From: DAOUBF01 sp034432795
Lineage (GTDB): Bacteria; Chloroflexota; Anaerolineae; DSLN01
Direction of reading: 5' to 3'
DNA: 64,000 bases
Assembly (NCBI GenBank): GCA_034432795.1
Contig: DAOUBF010000088.1
Coordinates: forward strand, 10,517 to 74,516
Part shown: positions 50,249 through 57,279 of the stretch, one piece after another
How positions within the stretch are numbered: position 1 is the stretch's first letter
Layout of the letters: every line of letters starts with the position of its first letter
Notes under the pieces: generated by a model
What the model was told of the DNA's origin: nothing
What the model saw: the letters and a program-made list of their open reading frames with translations, nothing else
Databases searched by the model: none
Position numbers and translations under genes: made by a program

Positions 50249-51940
50249 CTAGCCTGCGCAGCAACTCAACTTGGCCACGTCCTTCTCAAAGGACAATACG
50301 GCCAGCTTCAGCCCTTCAACGTTGGTCAGATAGGGGAACATCGTCTCCCGCAGTTCGCGCACGGTGATGCCAAAGCGAATCGCCAGCACCGCCGTCTGGA
50401 TCATCTCCCCCGCTTCCGGCGCCAGGATGTGTGCGCCGAGCAGGCGGTCGGTGGCTGCGTCGGCGACGAGCTTGATCAGCCCACGCGTGTCGCGCGCGGC
50501 CAGCGCACGAGGGACATGAACCATGGGCAGTGTGCTCACCTTCACCTCATACCCCTGTTCACGGGCCTGCGCTTCGGTAAGCCCGGCGCTGGCGATCTGC
50601 GGGTCGGTGAAGGTGATACGCGGGATGTAGCCGGCGTCGTAAACCCGGCCCGCATCGGTGAGCGCGTTCTCCGCTGCCAGCATACCGGCATAGGCCGCCA
50701 CGTACACGAACATGTCCCGCCCGGTCACGTCACCCGCCGCGTAAACAAATGGGTTGGAGGTTTGCAGTTGGTCATTGACCAGGATTTCGCCGCGTTTGCC
50801 GAGTGTCACCCCGGCCTCTTCCAGACCCAGGCCAGCGGTGTTCGGGCGGCGGCCGGTGGCCACCAGCAACTGCTCGGCGTCAAAGCGCATCTCGGCGCCG
50901 TCCTTCGTCCCGGTCAGGATAGTGCGGCCATCCCGCCTTTCCACACGGGTCGTCTTGAAAGCGGGCACGATGCGCAGGCCCTCCTCTTCCAGGTACCCGG
51001 CCAGGGCCGCACTGATGTCCTCATCCTCAAATGGAGCGATACGCGGTAGCACTTCCAGCACCGTCACAACCGTCCCGGCGCGGGCGTAAGCCTGCGCCAG
51101 CTCCAGCCCGACGGCGTTGGCCCCAAGGACGATCATGGACCGGGGCAGTTCCTTGAGGGCCAGGGCGGAGGTGCTATCCAGGTAGGGGACTTCGTCCAGG
51201 CCGGGGATGGGGGGCGCCCAGGGCGAAGCGCCGGTGGCGATGATGATTTTGCCAGGGGCGTAAGACCGGCCGTCAATCTCAACGCCGTTCTTGCCGGTGA
51301 GCCTGGCGCGGCCCTGGATGTAGGTGATTTCGGGGTAGGCTGCCAGCACATCCTCATACTTGGCCTGGCGCAGTTCCTTGACCAATGCGTCTTTGTGGGC
51401 AATGACTTCCGGCCAACTGATCCGGCCCGGCACAGTGTGCACACCGCGGAAGCGATGCTGGCCCGCAAGGTGATACAATTCTACCGCGCGAATGAGCGCC
51501 TTAGACGGCACGCAGCCGACGTTGACGCACGTGCCGCCGATGGTCTCGGCCTCAACCAGAGCGACCTTGAAGCCAAGTTCGGCGCCTTTGATCGCCGCGG
51601 CAAAGCCGGCCGAGCCGCCGCCGATGACCATCAGATCGTAGTCAGTATGGCCGCTGCGCAGGGGGCGCTCATCGCCGCCTGGCCGAAGAGCCGCCGCCGG
51701 CTGGCGCGCCAGGACTCTAGCGCGGTAACCCGCCCGGCTCACGGCCAGGGACAGCGCCTCATCGCTCACGCCGGGGTCCGCCTTCACTGTCGCCCGGGCC
51801 GATTGCCAGCCCGGAACATCGGCCCTCCGCACACCGGGCACACTCTCCAGTGCCCGCCTCACGTGGAGAGCACAGGAATCACACGTCATACCGTGCACTT
51901 CCAGTTGAATCGTCTCTTGTTCATTCCTTTGTTCACTCAT
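50249..51940 (-). CDS. merA: Mercuric reductase with N-terminal heavy-metal domain
   Basis: 563 residues. HMA domain with MTCDSC (Cys20, Cys23), then FAD-binding GGGSAGFAAAIKGAELG, the redox pair GGTCVNVGCVPSKAL (Cys138, Cys143), NAD site (LGANAVGLELAQAYAR), and a C-terminal vicinal pair SCCAG (Cys560-Cys561) that is diagnostic for mercuric reductase. It reduces Hg(II) to Hg(0) with NADPH in the cytoplasm. It has its own promoter just upstream, and the other genes of the metal cluster follow on the same strand. Confidence 0.95.
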   Translation of the reverse strand: MSEQRNEQETIQLEVHGMTCDSCALHVRRALESVPGVRRADVPGWQSARATVKADPGVSDEALSLAVSRAGYRARVLARQPAAALRPGGDERPLRSGHTDYDLMVIGGGSAGFAAAIKGAELGFKVALVEAETIGGTCVNVGCVPSKALIRAVELYHLAGQHRFRGVHTVPGRISWPEVIAHKDALVKELRQAKYEDVLAAYPEITYIQGRARLTGKNGVEIDGRSYAPGKIIIATGASPWAPPIPGLDEVPYLDSTSALALKELPRSMIVLGANAVGLELAQAYARAGTVVTVLEVLPRIAPFEDEDISAALAGYLEEEGLRIVPAFKTTRVERRDGRTILTGTKDGAEMRFDAEQLLVATGRRPNTAGLGLEEAGVTLGKRGEILVNDQLQTSNPFVYAAGDVTGRDMFVYVAAYAGMLAAENALTDAGRVYDAGYIPRITFTDPQIASAGLTEAQAREQGYEVKVSTLPMVHVPRALAARDTRGLIKLVADAATDRLLGAHILAPEAGEMIQTAVLAIRFGITVRELRETMFPYLTNVEGLKLAVLSFEKDVAKLSCCAG

Positions 51941-52021
51941 CAGTGATAGACCTCCTTACCGTTATTTAAGCCAACCGGGCTGCACAATCCCCCTCCCCCC
52001 CATGGGCATATTGCCCGCCCT

Positions 52022-52050
52022 ATGATAACCGGAAAGCCCGGGGTTGTCAA
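52022..52050 (-). promoter_or_regulatory. Promoter of merA
   Basis: On the minus strand TTGACA (52050-52045), 17-nt spacer containing a CCGG...CCGG palindrome, TATCAT (52027-52022). The spacer palindrome could be an operator. Confidence 0.65.
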
Positions 52051-52081
52051 GTCGGTGCCCCTGCGTTTTACCCTTCATGCT

Positions 52082-53455
52082 TCATCCCAACGCCCTGGCT
52101 GCGCTCTTGACCACCTCGCTTAACGTCGGATGGATATGGATGGATTTGGCGATAGGCTCGGCGCTGCCGTGATTGTACATCGCGGCCACGACCTCGTGGA
52201 TCAAGATGTCGGCGTGCGCGCCGAGGATGTGCGCCCCCAGAATCTCGCCGCTCTTTGCGTCGGCGACGATCTTGACGAACCCCTCCGTCTGGCCCAACGC
52301 CTTGGCTCGCCCGCTATGGGCAAACAGGTGCTTGCCCACCCTGACCTCATATCCGGCCTGGCGTGCCTCCCGCTCCGTCAGCCCCACGCTTGCCACCGTC
52401 GGCTCACAGAACACCGCCCGTGGCACGACGCGATAGTCCACTTTCTTCCCCAGCCCACGCACAGCGTTCAGCGCAGCTATCGGCCCATCATAGGTGGCGC
52501 GGTGGGTAAACATCGCCCCGCCATTGGCGTCGCCGATGGACCAGATATTGGGCGCTGTGGTGCGCAGTTCGTTATCTACCCGGATCACCCCGCGCTCCAG
52601 AGCCACGCCAGCCTGTTCCAGGCCCAGCCCTTCTACGCGCGGGACGCGCCCGGCGGCGAACAGGATCACTTCAGCTTTGAAACGCCGCGCCTCGCCGCCC
52701 ACCTGCGCGACAACCACCTTCTGATCCCCCTCGCGCTCCGCATGGAGCACAGGGGCACTTGTGTATAGGTCAATCCCATCGGCGCGCAGTACCTCGGCCA
52801 GGCTGGCAGAGACCTCCTCGTCCTCGTGCGGCAGGACGCGTGGGGCACGGCCCAGCAGGGTCACCTTCGTGCCGAAGCGGGTGTACATCTGGGCGAACTC
52901 CACGCCGACGTAGCCCGCGCCGATGACGATCATGGAGGCCGGCAGCCGCTCCAACTGAAGCGCCTCGTAGTTGGTGATGAACCCAACCTCGGCCAGGCCG
53001 GAGATGGTCACAGTCGCCGTGCGCGATCCGACGGCCAGGATGGTTTTCTCTGCCGTGATCTGCCTGCCATCCACGCGCAGGTCCACCGGCGAGGTCAACT
53101 CGGCGTGGCCGGTAAAGAAGTGGATATTCTTGTTCTTGCGGAGCGCCTGATAGATGCCGGCAATGATGCCCTGGACGATGGCGTCTTTACGGGCGATAGC
53201 GGCGGCCAGGTCAAAGGTGACCGCGTCGGGGTTCACACCGCGCACGCCGAACTCGTGGGCGCGCCGTTGGACCAGGTGCATAACTTCGGCAGACCTTAAC
53301 AAGGTCTTGGTGGGGATGCACCCCTCGTTGACTCAGGTGCCGCCGACCTCGCGCATTTCAATCAACGCCACCTTCGCGCCGAGATTGGCGGCCATATGCG
53401 CGGCGGGCAGGCCCCCCTGCCCGCCACCGATGACGGCGATGTCAAATTTCTCCAT
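52082..53455 (-). CDS. Flavin disulfide reductase with in-frame TGA at the redox Cys (probable selenoprotein)
   Basis: 457 codons when TGA at codon 41 is read through. It starts MEKFDIAVIGGGQGGLPAAH (FAD site) and reads EVGGT-stop-VNEGCIPTKT: the TGA stands exactly where homologues have the first Cys of CVNxGC. Cys46 is kept. The rest is intact: NAD site IGAGYVGVEFAQMY, and HIHPTLSE with the catalytic His. It lacks MerA's HMA domain and C-terminal CC, so it is a dihydrolipoamide dehydrogenase/MerA-like enzyme of unknown substrate. ATG 53455 has AAAGGA upstream. One base change from TGC makes a nonsense mutation or sequencing error possible, but position and the downstream hairpin favour selenocysteine. 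Confidence 0.75.
53291..53307 (-). promoter_or_regulatory. Candidate bacterial SECIS hairpin
   Basis: On the message AGACCUU-GUU-AAGGUCU, a perfect 7-bp stem with a GUU loop. The loop G is the 33rd base after the UGA (codon at 53335-53333), inside the usual bacterial SECIS window (about 16-37 nt) and with G first in the loop as expected. A smaller GGGG/CCCC hairpin lies closer to the UGA. Confidence 0.65.
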
Positions 53456-53496
53456 GCGAGCGTCCTTTCGCCGGCCACCAGGCGATGCGTGAACCG

Positions 53497-53712
53497 CTAT
53501 TGCGCCGGCTCGGTAAGTTTGATCAGTTCCAGGCAGATGTGTCCCTGGCCCGTTTCAAAGGTGTTGCCGCAATATGGACAGGTGATCACAAGCGCCTTTT
53601 CGCCCACGCCCACATAGCAGCAGCCGATCGGGCAGATGTGCACTTTCCCGAAGCCAAGCAGTTCGGTGCAGTACGGACACTTCTTCTGGCGAGACGGGGT
53701 ATGGCCGATCAT
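53497..53712 (-). CDS. Small zinc-ribbon protein
   Basis: 71 residues with three Cys groups: CPYC near residue 12, CPIGCC in the middle, and CPYCG followed by HIC. It looks like a double zinc ribbon or metal-binding knuckle. It sits between the CsoR-type regulator and the disulfide reductase genes (1 and 41 nt gaps), so it probably works in the same metal or thiol process. No family I can name. The Cys-rich sequence could itself be a substrate of the reductase. Confidence 0.7.
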   Translation of the reverse strand: MIGHTPSRQKKCPYCTELLGFGKVHICPIGCCYVGVGEKALVITCPYCGNTFETGQGHICLELIKLTEPAQ

Positions 53713-54041
53713 CAGGCGTTCTTGAGCACGAGCGCCATCGCCGTCTTCAACCGCTCCAGCGCCTCCACGTCGCCCCGGCGGGCGCAGTCGGCCACGCAGG
53801 TCTCCATATGGCCCTCCAGCAGCTTAATGATGGCCTGGTTCAGGGCCGCCCTGACCGCAGACATCTGCACCAACAGGGCCTCACAGTCTTCTTTATCATT
53901 GAGCATCCGCTTGATCCCGCGGATATGCCCCTCAATACGGCTGAGCCGGTCCTGCAGGTTCTCAATCAGTTCAGGGTCAAGATAGATTTCAGCCGGCGCA
54001 GCTTCACCGGCCGTCTTCTTCAGGGTCCGTGTCCTTGGCAT
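53712..54041 (-). CDS. CsoR-family metal-sensing repressor
   Basis: 109 residues, all-helical DUF156/CsoR fold. The Cu(I) fingerprint is present: Cys in DKEDCEALL, His 25 residues later in EGHMETC and Cys four after that (C-x24-H-x3-C). This is the CsoR pattern rather than the CstR pattern, which lacks the His. Such tetramers release DNA on binding Cu(I). It is cotranscribed with the zinc-ribbon and reductase genes (1-nt overlap). It may control the divergent promoters near 56.0-56.3 kb, which carry GC-rich palindromes typical of CsoR sites. Confidence 0.88.
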   Translation of the reverse strand: MPRTRTLKKTAGEAAPAEIYLDPELIENLQDRLSRIEGHIRGIKRMLNDKEDCEALLVQMSAVRAALNQAIIKLLEGHMETCVADCARRGDVEALERLKTAMALVLKNA

Positions 54042-54209
54042 AAGTCACCTCCTGAGATTCAGTTTTCAGCAGATGTCCTGGGATGACAATTCAAACACAC
54101 GCTGTATAGCCGATTGTGGCGGTGGTTGGCCGGTGCGCGCAAAATACAGCAGGATATAGCGATGGAATTGTCTTAGAAGATCTGGAGTAGTGGATGACAT
54201 CCTCCCACC

Positions 54210-54578
54210 TCAACTGAGGAATAGAGGTTCATCGGCGTTCTCTTCCAGAGTACGCTCCGGCTGACAGCCCGCGCAGGTGGATGGCTGGGGCGGCGCGATG
54301 GACACACGCTTGTCGCGCCGCCCGTTCGGAGGCGCAACTCTCTTGCCGTCACTTGTCCCCAGCCATTTCAGCGCCAGCCCGCCGAGAAAGTAAGCCGTCG
54401 AGAAGACATAGATGAGCGTCACGTTCTGGTTCAGCCAGGCTCCCAGCGCCGTCCCGGCGGTCACGCCCAGGAGCAGAGGCAGGGTGAGCGGCAGATGGCA
54501 GGGGCAGGCGATGAACGCCGTCACCGCCATAAAGGTGCCCTTGATGTTGTGCCAGAGTGTCAGCATCTTCTTCCTCAA
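54210..54578 (-). CDS. MerE-like mercury transport membrane protein
   Basis: 122 residues. Two hydrophobic segments; the first carries AFIACPCHLPLTLPLLLGVTA, where CPCHLP is the hallmark of MerE (Cys25, Cys27). The C-terminal ~45 residues add a soluble tail with CAGC, a possible metal or thiol site not found in MerE. MerE-type proteins carry Hg(II) or methylmercury inward for reduction. It follows the CcdA gene with a 4-nt overlap. A 170-nt gap separates it from the regulator gene. Confidence 0.75.
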   Translation of the reverse strand: MRKKMLTLWHNIKGTFMAVTAFIACPCHLPLTLPLLLGVTAGTALGAWLNQNVTLIYVFSTAYFLGGLALKWLGTSDGKRVAPPNGRRDKRVSIAPPQPSTCAGCQPERTLEENADEPLFLS

Positions 54579-55276
54579 TACGAACGGAGCAGAGCCAAAA
54601 CAGGCAACTGCCGGTAGATCAGATAGCCGCCAGCGACGATGAGCAAGAGCGCGCTCAGGCGGGTGACGTAGGGCATGAGCAGGCGCAGCCGGGCAGCCAC
54701 TGCCCCTTTGAAGGCGGCCGCGCCGATGGATACGGCCATCAGGACGATCCCCATACCTGCTCCATAGCTGATGAACTGAATCAGGCCTGGTAGCAGCCCG
54801 CCGGCGGTCAGCGCGCTACCCACGACCAGCAGGAACACCGGCAATGTGCAGCCCAGCGAGGCGACGGCGTAGGCGACCCCGAACAGGATGAGCGAGCGTA
54901 TCCCGCGTCGCCGCAGGTCCGGCTGGGGCGCAGTGATGTTCAGATATAAAGAATGGCCTGAGAGGAGCCACAGCCCCAGCCCGATCAGGACCAGACCAAC
55001 GGCAATCCCTAGCCAGGGGACAAGTCGCACCAGCCAGCGCCCACCGGCGGAGATAACCAGGCCGACGGCGGCGAAGAGGGCCAGAAAGCCGAGCGTCACC
55101 AGCAGGCCCAGGGCCAGGCCCTCGGCGGCACGGCGGAGGAGGGGCCGGTCGTCAAAGCCTGTCTCACTTGTGCCCAGAGTATAGGCGATGAACGCGGGCA
55201 CCAGGGCGAAGCCGCAGGGGTTAACCGTCGCCAACATACCGGCCGAGAAGGCAAAGGCCAGATCGGGGAGATTCAT
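54575..55276 (-). CDS. CcdA/DsbD-type transmembrane thiol transporter
   Basis: 233 residues with six hydrophobic segments. The N-terminal MLATVNPCGFALVPAFIAY holds the first reactive Cys, and AVASLGCTLPVFLLVV the second, as in CcdA. These proteins move reducing equivalents from cytoplasmic thioredoxin to extracytoplasmic partners, here the TlpA-like protein encoded just upstream (ATG overlaps its stop by 4 nt). It could keep secreted metal-binding cysteines or cytochrome c heme sites reduced. Confidence 0.92.
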   Translation of the reverse strand: MNLPDLAFAFSAGMLATVNPCGFALVPAFIAYTLGTSETGFDDRPLLRRAAEGLALGLLVTLGFLALFAAVGLVISAGGRWLVRLVPWLGIAVGLVLIGLGLWLLSGHSLYLNITAPQPDLRRRGIRSLILFGVAYAVASLGCTLPVFLLVVGSALTAGGLLPGLIQFISYGAGMGIVLMAVSIGAAAFKGAVAARLRLLMPYVTRLSALLLIVAGGYLIYRQLPVLALLRSY

Positions 55277-55923
55277 GGCAGCAGCTTCTCCAGTTCCGCT
55301 TTCAGCGTCTCATAGGGGGTCGGGTAAGTGTCCTGGTAGACCAGGGTGCCATTCTGGTCAATGATGAAGGTAGTATCCAGCGCGCGCACGCGGTAGGTGC
55401 TGGCCACCTTCTGCCCGGTATCCAAGGCCCAGACGTAGTTCCCATCCCCGGCCAGGGCCTTAAACGCCCGCAAGTCCTCCGGCGTACTGGAAGGGTCCAC
55501 GTCCAGCGCGACCAGGGTGACGCGGTCGCCATATTCCTGGTATAGGCGGGTCATCGCCCGTGCCTCTGGGAGGCAACTACTACACCAGTAGGCCATGATC
55601 AGGATGGCGGTCGGCTTGCCGCGCTGCGCGGACAGCGAGAACGTCTTGCCGTCCAGCGTGGGTACGCTGAAGTCCGGCGCCGGCGCGCCCAGCCTGACAC
55701 TGGTCGGCACGCTCACCGGGCCTGGTGGGACGGTGGGCGAACCGGTGGCCAGTTTCTGAGATGCGGCCAGCCACACCGCCAGGGCGATGAGCGCCAACGC
55801 GCCCAGGCCGAGCACCAGCGGCCCGACGCGCCAGGCGATGCTCTGTGTGTGGCGATAGTCGCTGTGGCCCTCATCGCGGTATTTGACAGGTGCATGTGGA
55901 TGTGCTCGTTTCACTTTTGGCAT
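55273..55923 (-). CDS. Membrane-anchored TlpA/ResA-like thioredoxin
   Basis: 216 residues. N-terminal signal anchor (~30-54) with a Thr/Pro-rich spacer, then a thioredoxin fold: APDFSVPTLDGKTFSLSAQR, active site WCSSC, DVDPSSTPEDLRAF, and TFIIDQNGTLVYQD. TlpA-type proteins reduce extracytoplasmic disulfides with electrons from CcdA. Its gene is the first of the minus-strand metal operon and has a TTGACA/TATAAT promoter. Confidence 0.9.
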   Translation of the reverse strand: MPKVKRAHPHAPVKYRDEGHSDYRHTQSIAWRVGPLVLGLGALALIALAVWLAASQKLATGSPTVPPGPVSVPTSVRLGAPAPDFSVPTLDGKTFSLSAQRGKPTAILIMAYWCSSCLPEARAMTRLYQEYGDRVTLVALDVDPSSTPEDLRAFKALAGDGNYVWALDTGQKVASTYRVRALDTTFIIDQNGTLVYQDTYPTPYETLKAELEKLLP

Positions 55924-56017
55924 CAGGAAGCGTTTAACCCCCTCCTCATTGCGCGACCCCCGGCCGATCCATTGGGGTCGTTCATCTTAACCACCCATGA
56001 ACTCTACCACGATGCCC

Positions 56018-56034
56018 ATCCCCGGCTGGGGGAT
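56018..56034. promoter_or_regulatory. Operator-like inverted repeat at the minus-strand start site
   Basis: ATCCCC, 5 nt, GGGGAT. On the minus strand it reads TATATCCCC...GGGGAT just after the TATAAT, similar to the palindrome at 56246-56281. Confidence 0.55.
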
Positions 56035-56042
56035 ATAGCGCA

Positions 56043-56072
56043 ATTATACACGCAATGTGATCCTCCTGTCAA
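56043..56072 (-). promoter_or_regulatory. Promoter of the tlpA-ccdA-merE-like operon
   Basis: Consensus TTGACA (56072-56067), 18-nt spacer, TATAAT (56048-56043) on the minus strand, with a leader of about 110 nt. Confidence 0.75.
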
Positions 56073-56188
56073 GTGCAATACCATTTCGTCCCCAAGAGCC
56101 TTGATTTGAACCCCCTGTCATCCCTTCGCTTTGCTCAATATGATCGGCTAAGGTCCGTCGCTCTCCTGGAAAACAGGTGCCCTTGATC

Positions 56189-56221
56189 GTCAAATGCCCA
56201 TCCGGGGGATGGGCATTTGAC
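56189..56221. promoter_or_regulatory. Perfect palindrome overlapping the -35 of the sigma-factor gene
   Basis: GTCAAATGCCCATCC, GGG, GGATGGGCATTTGAC: 15-bp perfect arms with a 3-nt centre. The right arm supplies TTGAC of the -35. Confidence 0.8.
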
Positions 56222-56245
56222 AGCCCCAGCGATTCGCGCTATAAT
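56217..56245 (+). promoter_or_regulatory. Consensus sigma-70 promoter of the ECF-sigma operon
   Basis: TTGACA (56217-56222), 17-nt spacer, TATAAT (56240-56245): full consensus match, presumably held silent by operator binding. Confidence 0.85.
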
Positions 56246-56281
56246 TGGATATATCCCCTCCCCAGGGAGGGGATATATCCA
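56246..56281. promoter_or_regulatory. Perfect palindrome / hairpin at the transcript start of the sigma-factor gene
   Basis: TGGATATATCCCCTCC, CCAG, GGAGGGGATATATCCA: 16-bp perfect arms, 4-nt loop. It covers the start site and ends 3 nt before the ribosome site (GGAGG, 56284-56288). It may be an operator, a leader hairpin, or both. Confidence 0.8.
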
Positions 56282-56296
56282 ATGGAGGACGAGCCG

Positions 56297-56980
56297 ATGG
56301 GAGTCCCACTCTTGGCAACTGTGTTGCACACCCGGACGAACGCAGACTGGCTGTCCGACCTGCGCAGCCCCGGCCCGGCCCAGGCCCAGGCCCTTCAAGC
56401 GTTATGGGACTATCTGGTCGGCGCCGCCGTTGCCTATCTTAAGCGCCGTCGGGGCGAATGGGTCGGGCTTGAGGATGCTGAACTACGCCAACTGGCCGAG
56501 GACCTGGCCCAAGAGGCCCTGCTGGATATTCTGAACAAGCTGGACACCTTTCGCGGTGAGAGCCGCTTCACCACGTGGGCCTATAAGTTCGTCATCAATG
56601 TCGCGGCCGAGGAACTGCGCCGCCGACATTGGCAGAATATCTCTTTAGAGGCCCGACCCCCAAGCGAGGATTTGCCCCCGCTAGCCGAAGCCCTCGCCGA
56701 CACGCAAGCCCCCGATCCTGAAACGGCCCTGGAGCGCGAGCACGTCTGGGAAACCCTGCGTCGCATCATCGCCGAAGACCTGACCGAGCGGCAGCGCGTG
56801 GTGCTCATCCGTCTGACCATCCAGGATGCGCCAGTGGAAGAAGTGGCGCGGGAATTGGAGACCCCCCCGAATAACATCTACAAACTCCTGCACGATGCTC
56901 GCAAGAAGCTCAAGCGCCGACTGCTGGAGGCGGGCATCACGCCGGAGTATGTTGGGGACATCTTCAGCGAAGGGACGTAA
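56297..56980 (+). CDS. ECF-type RNA polymerase sigma factor
   Basis: 227 residues. Region 2 is FRGESRFTTWAYKFVINVAA, with the RRRHW close; region 4 is ERQRVVLIRLTIQDAPVEEV, followed by NNIYKLLHDARKKLKRRL. Start at ATG 56297 is set by GGAGG eight bases before; another ATG at 56282 overlaps that site. The next gene encodes a ZAS-type anti-sigma. It lies downstream of a perfect promoter flanked by palindromes, so it is probably induced by a dedicated signal. Its own target promoters are unknown, but the operon's membrane-protein genes are likely cotranscribed. Confidence 0.92.
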   Translation: MGVPLLATVLHTRTNADWLSDLRSPGPAQAQALQALWDYLVGAAVAYLKRRRGEWVGLEDAELRQLAEDLAQEALLDILNKLDTFRGESRFTTWAYKFVINVAAEELRRRHWQNISLEARPPSEDLPPLAEALADTQAPDPETALEREHVWETLRRIIAEDLTERQRVVLIRLTIQDAPVEEVARELETPPNNIYKLLHDARKKLKRRLLEAGITPEYVGDIFSEGT

Positions 56981-57040
56981 GAAATCGGCCTCTCATGCAG
57001 CATACCTCTCAGACATAAGGAAAAAGGAAAGGTGAAGCCC

Positions 57041-57265
57041 ATGCTGAAAGCCAACCCTCAACGTCTGTTCCGCTCCATCTTTGCTACGCAGGAGGAAGAG
57101 ATCACCTGCCCGATGTGTTTTGAGTTGTTGGATAGCTACGTGGACAGTGAAATCTCCGGGGCAGACGCAGCGGCACTGCTCCCTCAGGTCCGCCAGCATC
57201 TGGATTGCTGCTATCAATGCTATGAATTGTACGAAGGGCTGCGGCAGATCGCCAGCCTGGTGTGA
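57041..57265 (+). CDS. Small zinc-binding anti-sigma factor (ZAS type)
   Basis: 74 residues. The ZAS pattern is complete: CPMC near residue 24 with a helical ELLDSYVDSEIS, then HLDCCYQC (H-x3-C-x2-C), as in RsrA/ChrR-like anti-sigma proteins that release their sigma on thiol oxidation or metal loss. There is no membrane segment, so the sensor is cytoplasmic. It lies 60 nt after the sigma gene. A GTG nine bases upstream is an alternative start. Function by motif and context. Confidence 0.8.
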   Translation: MLKANPQRLFRSIFATQEEEITCPMCFELLDSYVDSEISGADAAALLPQVRQHLDCCYQCYELYEGLRQIASLV

Positions 57266-57279
57266 ACGAGGTGATTCCT

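Larger units (their letters stand above)
55924..56296. promoter_or_regulatory. Divergent control region of the metal/thiol and ECF-sigma operons
   Basis: 373 bp between two divergent genes, with no coding. Minus-strand promoter at 56043-56072 (TTGACA, 18 nt, TATAAT); plus-strand promoter at 56217-56245. Inverted repeats: ATCCCC/GGGGAT at 56018-56034 over the minus transcript start; 56189-56221 overlapping the plus -35; 56246-56281 just after the plus -10. The first two share a GGGGATGGGCAT segment. Confidence 0.75.

Noticed and set aside
52082..53302. Short version of the reductase starting after the TGA
   Set aside because: It would lack the FAD-binding motif and the first redox residue, and its start (TTG) has no ribosome site; the upstream frame is a perfect match for the missing N-terminus.
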